Positions 59,621-64,000 of a stretch of DNA of 64,000 nt are shown piece by piece. Each line of letters begins with the position of its first letter. Position 1 is the first letter of the stretch. Source of the DNA: Pigmentiphaga sp. NML030171 (GTDB lineage Bacteria > Pseudomonadota > Gammaproteobacteria > Burkholderiales > Burkholderiaceae_B); assembly GCF_002188635.1 (NCBI RefSeq), contig NZ_NINX01000025.1, positions 62,001 through 126,000 of the forward strand. Reading direction: 5' to 3'. The notes under the pieces are model-generated. The model was not told where the DNA came from. It made no database searches and was given only the letters and a program-made list of their open reading frames with translations. The translations under genes were made by a program, and so were the position numbers.

Positions 59621-60568
59621 ATGTCACGCCTGCTGAACAGCCGCCATTTCCAGATCTTCGCCACCCTCATGCGCAGCCGCGGCATGAGCGAAGCCGCGCT
59701 GCGGCTGGGTATTTCCAAGGCGGCGGTCAGCAAGACCCTGCGGCTGATGGAGCGGGAAACCGGCGTCGCGCTGTTCACGCTGGCGCACGGGCGGCTCGAG
59801 CCCACGGCCGCGGCGCGCCGCCTGCTGCCGCGCGCCGAACAGGCGGCCAAGCACCTGGAATGGGCGCTGGACGAGGCCTACGCGCTGGACCAGGGGTCGG
59901 TGCGCACCGTCGTCGTCGCGGCCCACGCGCCGCCGCTGATCGCCATCCTGCCCAGCGCCATCCAGCGCTTCAAGGAAAGCCATCCCGACGTCAACGTGCA
60001 CCTGCGCGTGGAAGGCCCGCCCAAGGTGCTGGAGTCGGTGGCCCACCACGAGGTGGACCTGGGCGTGACCAACCCGCCGGCGCCCAACACGGCCAGCAGC
60101 GTCGACCTGTGCCAGCGCCACACCATATCGGAGGACCTGCTGGTGGCGGCGCTGCATCGGCGCCATCCGCTGGTGGCCAAGTCCGTGGTGCGCCCGGAAG
60201 ACCTGGTCGGCGCCACCGTCATCGCCCTGCCCGAGGAGTCGCCCACTTCCATCCTGGTGCGCGCCACCTTGCAGGAAGCGGGCGTCAGCATACCCAAGAC
60301 CATCTTCGCCAGCACGTCCATGGGCGTGTGCGCGCTGGTGCAGCAGGACGTGGGCATCGGCCTGATCAATCCCATGCTGCTGTCCACCGGCATCTTTCCC
60401 GACGTCGTGACCCGGCCGTTCCGGCCTCGCATCGAGCTGTGGACCGAAATCTACTATTCGTCCATCCGGCCGCTCAGCCCCGAGGCCCGGGCGCTGGCCA
60501 CCTATATCGAGGAAGCGGCCTCGGCGCTGCGCGGGCACGCGCCGCTGGGCAAGCCCGCGCCGGGCTGA
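59621..60568 (+). CDS. LysR-family regulator 4
   Basis: A 315-residue LTTR with the helix-turn-helix at about 5-62 (FQIFATLMRSRGMSEAALRLGISKAAVSKTLRL region). Its effector domain carries VEGPPKVLESVAHHEVDLGVT and GVCALVQQDVGIGLINP, typical of regulators of organic-acid use. ATG 59621 is chosen over ATG 59606. It is divergent from the bug/alcohol dehydrogenase/aldehyde dehydrogenase operon and very likely controls it. Confidence 0.9.
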   Translation: MSRLLNSRHFQIFATLMRSRGMSEAALRLGISKAAVSKTLRLMERETGVALFTLAHGRLEPTAAARRLLPRAEQAAKHLEWALDEAYALDQGSVRTVVVAAHAPPLIAILPSAIQRFKESHPDVNVHLRVEGPPKVLESVAHHEVDLGVTNPPAPNTASSVDLCQRHTISEDLLVAALHRRHPLVAKSVVRPEDLVGATVIALPEESPTSILVRATLQEAGVSIPKTIFASTSMGVCALVQQDVGIGLINPMLLSTGIFPDVVTRPFRPRIELWTEIYYSSIRPLSPEARALATYIEEAASALRGHAPLGKPAPG

Positions 60569-60578
60569 AAGGCCGCCC

Positions 60579-60884
60579 TCAACCGCAGCGTATCGCCGTC
60601 ACGACCTCGCGGCGGTTGACCTCGACGTTCACCCGGAACGGATTGAATTCCATAGTGATGGCCTGCCCGGGGCGCAGCACGCGCGCGCTGCCGGCGCCCG
60701 AGGCCTTGCGGGCTTCCTCGACCAGCACCGAGCTGAGCTGCTGGCCGACCAGGGTCTGGGCCGCGTCGGCCTGGCATTGTCCCTGCGGCGCTTGCGCCGC
60801 GGGCTGGGTATCGGCGATGGGCACGGGGGCGGCGCAGCCGGCGGCGAAGGCCAGCGTGGCAAGGGCGAAGGCGCTCCGGATCAT
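60579..60884 (-). CDS. I78-type peptidase inhibitor lipoprotein
   Basis: A 101-residue secreted protein. The leader ends FAAGC, so Cys17 may be lipidated, although the -3 position is Ala. The mature part has the I78 inhibitor pattern: ADAAQTLVGQQLSS, RVLRPGQAITMEFNPFRVNVEVN and a C-terminal AIRCG. The Asn-Pro-Phe-Arg stretch matches where family members have the Asp/Asn-Arg pair that meets the protease. AAGGAG lies 5 bp before ATG 60884. It may protect the periplasm from serine proteases. Confidence 0.82.
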   Translation of the reverse strand: MIRSAFALATLAFAAGCAAPVPIADTQPAAQAPQGQCQADAAQTLVGQQLSSVLVEEARKASGAGSARVLRPGQAITMEFNPFRVNVEVNRREVVTAIRCG

Positions 60885-60903
60885 GGGTTCTCCTTGTGGG
60901 CGT

Positions 60904-61671
60904 TCATCGATAGAACAGCGTGGGCGGCATCCCGAAATGCCGGCGGAACATCGCTGCGAAGGCGCTCTGGCTCTGGTAGCCGTGGTCGAGCGCGACGTCG
61001 ACCACTTTATCACCCCGGGCCAGGCGCTCCAGCGCGGCCAGCAGGCGCACCTGCTGGCGCCAGTAGCCGAAGCGCATGCCCGTCTGCTGCTGGAACAGCC
61101 GGTGCAGCGTGCGGGCCGACATGCCCGCGCCGCCGGCCCAGGCGTCGACCGTGCGGCCGTCGTCCGGCGCCGCGATCAGCCGCTCGCACACCGCACGCAG
61201 GCGCGGGTCCGACGGCAGCGGCAGATGCAGCGGCAGCACCGGCAGCGCCCGCAGCTCGTGCAACAACAACTGCCTCAGGCAACCGGCGCGCGACGCCGGC
61301 CCCCCGCCCGGCGGCAGGTCGATGGCGGCCAGGATCAGCTCACGCAGCAGCGGCGGAATGGCCAGCACGCAACTGCCCTGCGGCAACTGCGCGCCGGCGT
61401 CGGCCGCGACGAACACGGTCCGCATCTTCACGTCGCCGCTCATGCGCACCTGGTGCGCGATCCCGGCTTCCAGCCACACGCCGCGCGTGGGCGGCACGAC
61501 CCAGCGGCCGCCCTGGGCGTCGATACGCATCACGCCTTCGATGGCGTAGAGCAGTTGGCTGTAGGCATGGCTGTGCGGAGCGATCACGTGGCCGTGCGGA
61601 TAATCCGCGGCGATGGCGGTGACGGGCACCCCGGCCCGGGCCGTATCCCGCAAATGCGCATCGACATCCAT
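60904..61671 (-). CDS. AraC-family regulator
   Basis: A 255-residue regulator. The N-terminal cupin-like sensor (about 10-90: HGHVIAPHSHAYSQLLYAIEGVM) leads to two helix-turn-helices (about 155-250: WAGGAGMSARTLHRLFQQQTGM, VVDVALDHGYQSQSAFAAMFRRHFG). The short YPHGHVIAPHSH start resembles the NimR/YdeC-like group that controls a neighbouring exporter. It is divergent from the EamA gene (97-bp gap), its likely target. Confidence 0.9.
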   Translation of the reverse strand: MDVDAHLRDTARAGVPVTAIAADYPHGHVIAPHSHAYSQLLYAIEGVMRIDAQGGRWVVPPTRGVWLEAGIAHQVRMSGDVKMRTVFVAADAGAQLPQGSCVLAIPPLLRELILAAIDLPPGGGPASRAGCLRQLLLHELRALPVLPLHLPLPSDPRLRAVCERLIAAPDDGRTVDAWAGGAGMSARTLHRLFQQQTGMRFGYWRQQVRLLAALERLARGDKVVDVALDHGYQSQSAFAAMFRRHFGMPPTLFYR

Positions 61672-61768
61672 GATCTGTCACTTTTAAGATAACTTTCTTC
61701 ATATTAGCGTGAGACAGCCGACCAGCAAGCGCGGAGCATAGGAGTCCATTCTTTCCGGAGCCCTTTCG

Positions 61769-62677
61769 ATGTCCCCCGCCGCGTATCTCTTCCCCTTCCT
61801 GGCCATCGTCTTCTGGGCCGGCAACGTGATCGTGTCCAAGATGGCGGCCTCGGCCATCTCGCCCACCGCCATCACGTTCTACCGGCTGGTGCTGGCCATC
61901 GCGCTGCTGAGTCCCTTCCTCGCGCGCCCCATCTGGCGCAACCGCGACGCGATCCGGCGCCACTGGTGGCAACTGGCCATAGGCGGCCTGTTGTCCATGG
62001 CCCTGTTCCAGGCCCTGTCCTACCGCGCCGCCGAAAGCACCACGGCCACCAACATGGCCATCGTCACCGCGCTGATCCCGCTGCTGACGGCGATCCTGAG
62101 CGCCGCCCTGCTGGGCGAGCCCGTCACCGTGGGCATGGCGACCGGCGGCCTGCTGTCGTTCGGTGGCATCCTGTACCTGGTCGGCCACGGCGACATCGGC
62201 GCGGTACTGGCTCAGGGCGCCCACCTGGGCGACGTGCTGATGCTGTTCGCCGCGCTGGCCTATTCCCTGTACGGCGTGCTGCTCAAGCGCTGGCGCATGG
62301 CCATTCCCGCCTGGCAATCGACCTACATGCAGGCGGCCTTCGCGCTGGTGTTCATGTTCCCGCTGTTCCTGGCCCTGCCCGCCGGCACCGCCACGCTGGA
62401 CGCCAGGACCGTGCCGCTGATCGCCTACGCCGGCATCTTCTCGTCCATCATCCTGACCTTCTTCTGGATACAGGGCGTCAAGCTGCTGGGCCCCAATCGC
62501 TGCGCGATCTTCATCAACCTGCTCCCGGTGCTGACCGCGGGCCTGGCCATCGCCCTGCTGGACGAACCCATGCGCGCCTACCACGTGATCGGCGGCGGCA
62601 TCAGCCTGGCCGGCGTGCTGATCGCGCAGACCGTGCAGCGCCCGCTGTTCGCGGCGCGGGCATCGCTGGCGCGGTAA
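61769..62677 (+). CDS. EamA/DMT-family transporter
   Basis: A 302-residue exporter with ten membrane helices arranged as two EamA repeats (about 5-140 and 150-290). The first begins FLAIVFWAGNVIVSKMAASAISPTAITFYRLV, and INLLPVLTAGLAIALLDEPMRAYHVIGGGIS closes the second. EamA proteins export amino acids or metabolites or import nucleotides. The divergent AraC gene suggests inducer-responsive expression. Substrate unknown. It ends 18 bp from the convergent phosphoesterase. Confidence 0.9.
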   Translation: MSPAAYLFPFLAIVFWAGNVIVSKMAASAISPTAITFYRLVLAIALLSPFLARPIWRNRDAIRRHWWQLAIGGLLSMALFQALSYRAAESTTATNMAIVTALIPLLTAILSAALLGEPVTVGMATGGLLSFGGILYLVGHGDIGAVLAQGAHLGDVLMLFAALAYSLYGVLLKRWRMAIPAWQSTYMQAAFALVFMFPLFLALPAGTATLDARTVPLIAYAGIFSSIILTFFWIQGVKLLGPNRCAIFINLLPVLTAGLAIALLDEPMRAYHVIGGGISLAGVLIAQTVQRPLFAARASLAR

Positions 62678-62695
62678 CGCCCCCGCGCTGTCGGG

Positions 62696-63868
62696 TCAGG
62701 TCTCGCCGTCCGGCGCCCGCACCAGCCGCAGCAACGTGATTTCCGACGGCACGCCGAAGCGCATGGGAGGCCCCCAGTAGCCCGTGCCGCGGTTCACGTA
62801 CACCCACATGCCGTCCTGGCGATGCAGTCCCGTCACGAACGGCTGTTGCAGCGGCACGAAGAAATTCCAGGGCAGGAACTGCCCGCCGTGCGTATGGCCC
62901 GACAACTGGAGATCGAAGCCCGCCTGGGCGGCCAGGGCCGCGCTGCGCGGCTGGTGAGCCAGCACCACGCGGGCGCCGGCACCGGCCGGCGCGCCGTCCA
63001 TCGCGCGTTGCGGATCGCTGCGATGCGCCGGGTCGAACTGGTGGGCGCTGTAGTCGGTAATGCCGGCCACCACCAGTTCCTGGCCCGCGTGCCGCAGCAC
63101 CACGTGTTCGTTCAGCAGCACCCGCATGCCCATCCCGCGCAGGGCGTCGATCCACGCGTGCGCGCCCGAGTAGTACTCGTGGTTGCCGGTCACAAAGAAG
63201 GTTCCGTGGCGCGAGGCCAGTTCCGCCAGGGGCCGCGCGTGGGGCGCGAGATCGGCCACGCTGCCGTCGACCAGGTCGCCGGTGATTGCCACCATGTCCG
63301 GCCGCAGCCGGTTGACCGCGTCGACGATGCGCCGCACGTAGGGCGCGCGGATGGTGGGGCCGACGTGGATGTCGCTGATCTGCGCAATGGTGAATCCTTC
63401 CAGCTCGGCGGGCAGCGCCCGCAGCGGGATGTCGATCCGGACCACGCGCGCCACGCGGCGGGCGCCGACGAAGCCGGCCACCGACATCAGCAGCGAAGCC
63501 GCCACCACGAACAGGGCCGACGGTACCGCCAGCGCGGCGTGTCCGTCACCGGTCCCGAACCACGCCATGGCGGACGCGCCAGCCAGCACGAGATCTCGCA
63601 GCAGCGTCAGCACGAACAACGACGAGAACAGGCCCATGCACAGCAGCCCCAGCCAGATCGCGCCCAGCAGCAGGGGCCCGGCCGAGCGCCGCCGCGCGAG
63701 CATGCTGGTTGGGATCAGGATGGCGGACGCCGCCAGCACGGCCGCCAGCGCCGGAGCCAGGCCCGGCACCACGCCCAGGTCGGGCACGAGGCGCAGCCCG
63801 ACATAGGCATGCACCAGGCCGATCAGGCCGAAGAAGTAGAACCTGTGCAGGGCGCGCCGCTGGCTCAC
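62696..63868 (-). CDS. Membrane-anchored metallophosphoesterase (YkuE-like)
   Basis: A 390-residue protein. Four N-terminal helices (about 8-28, 35-58, 68-95 and 110-138) hold a soluble calcineurin-like domain. Metal-binding residues are Asp166 and His168 (ISDIHVG), Asp198 (TGDLVDG), Asn229 and His230 (GNHEYY), then HQPRS and SGHTHGGQ. Related YkuE proteins are phosphodiesterases or UDP-sugar hydrolases. The soluble part should face the cytoplasm or periplasm; topology is not certain. A short spacer of 59 bp separates it from a possible gene running in from the right. Confidence 0.9.
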   Translation of the reverse strand: MSQRRALHRFYFFGLIGLVHAYVGLRLVPDLGVVPGLAPALAAVLAASAILIPTSMLARRRSAGPLLLGAIWLGLLCMGLFSSLFVLTLLRDLVLAGASAMAWFGTGDGHAALAVPSALFVVAASLLMSVAGFVGARRVARVVRIDIPLRALPAELEGFTIAQISDIHVGPTIRAPYVRRIVDAVNRLRPDMVAITGDLVDGSVADLAPHARPLAELASRHGTFFVTGNHEYYSGAHAWIDALRGMGMRVLLNEHVVLRHAGQELVVAGITDYSAHQFDPAHRSDPQRAMDGAPAGAGARVVLAHQPRSAALAAQAGFDLQLSGHTHGGQFLPWNFFVPLQQPFVTGLHRQDGMWVYVNRGTGYWGPPMRFGVPSEITLLRLVRAPDGET

Positions 63869-63927
63869 TGGTGGCTCTCCTGTCGCTGCGCGACATCCTT
63901 GCTAGGACGAGGCGGCACGCCCGCGTG

Positions 63928-64000
63928 TCACGCCGCCGTTCCGCGCCGCGCCGGCGAGGCGAAACGGTACACGGCCAGCGTGCTGCGCCAGCCCGGCAGC
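63928..64000 (-). CDS. Possible C-terminal end of a gene running past the window
   Basis: A minus-strand frame enters from the right edge and stops with TGA at 63928-63930. The 23 visible residues (LPGWRSTLAVYRF near the start, then a basic tail) have protein-like composition. They lie 59 bp upstream of the phosphoesterase start. Too short to identify a family. Confidence 0.35.
   Translation of the reverse strand, partial: LPGWRSTLAVYRFASPARRGTAA

Overview
The window is a GC-rich, gene-dense stretch of a bacterial chromosome. Gene content points to a betaproteobacterium of the Alcaligenaceae (Bordetella/Achromobacter type). The main clue is four orphan periplasmic binding proteins of the Bug/TctC family, each without TctA/TctB membrane partners and each linked to small catabolic operons and LysR regulators, a layout expanded in that family. 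I assign 63 protein genes, one of them a possible run-off fragment at the right edge. I see no rRNA, tRNA, IS element, prophage, integrase or CRISPR array, and no gene-free stretch longer than about 210 bp. Long open frames opposite most genes are GC-driven shadows and were left out.

Layout. 1-4978 (minus strand) is a four-gene operon: alpha/beta hydrolase, aryl-AMP/CoA ligase, VOC protein, FAD monooxygenase. It looks like a CoA-thioester route for a hydroxylated aromatic acid and has a clear promoter at 5015-5043. 5148-13363 holds a hybrid histidine kinase, a GST, a BCCT transporter, a Bug protein with a Rid-family protein, a Crp/Fnr regulator and cyclopropane-fatty-acid synthase. 13344-23368 holds two Bug-linked operons either side of a LysR gene. 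One has TSUP permease, D-amino-acid dehydrogenase-like oxidase, M28 peptidase and DLH-fold hydrolase. The other has a D-glutamate cyclase-like protein and a two-cysteine maleate isomerase/Asp-Glu racemase-like enzyme. Together they suggest catabolism of D-amino acids or related carboxylates.

23403-33530 holds a PLP sulfhydrylase/cystathionine-synthase-like enzyme, a second hybrid kinase, a [2Fe-2S] ferredoxin, a divergent LysR/3-hydroxybenzoate 6-hydroxylase-like pair with a good LysR box, a PepSY membrane protein behind a candidate Fur box, a degenerate kinase-ATPase-like protein, an aldo/keto reductase, an acyl-CoA thioesterase and a DUF1932 dehydrogenase. 33541-37705 is a NarL-type two-component system divergent from a lipoprotein. 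37687-42936 is an ABC importer plus two luciferase-like monooxygenases, as in organosulfur scavenging.

43097-52474 is mostly housekeeping and envelope genes: a second aldo/keto reductase, DUF2243, two disordered small proteins, an FMN hydroxy-acid dehydrogenase, cardiolipin synthase, peptide deformylase, GST, CbiX, YbiB and an IclR regulator. 52488-55622 has a thiolase, an MBL-fold hydrolase and a DUF502 protein. 55707-60568 is an aldehyde dehydrogenase/iron alcohol dehydrogenase/Bug operon with a divergent LysR. The right end has an I78 inhibitor lipoprotein, AraC/EamA pair and a membrane metallophosphoesterase.

Convergent genes usually overlap or abut at their 3' ends; only two such junctions show an obvious terminator hairpin.
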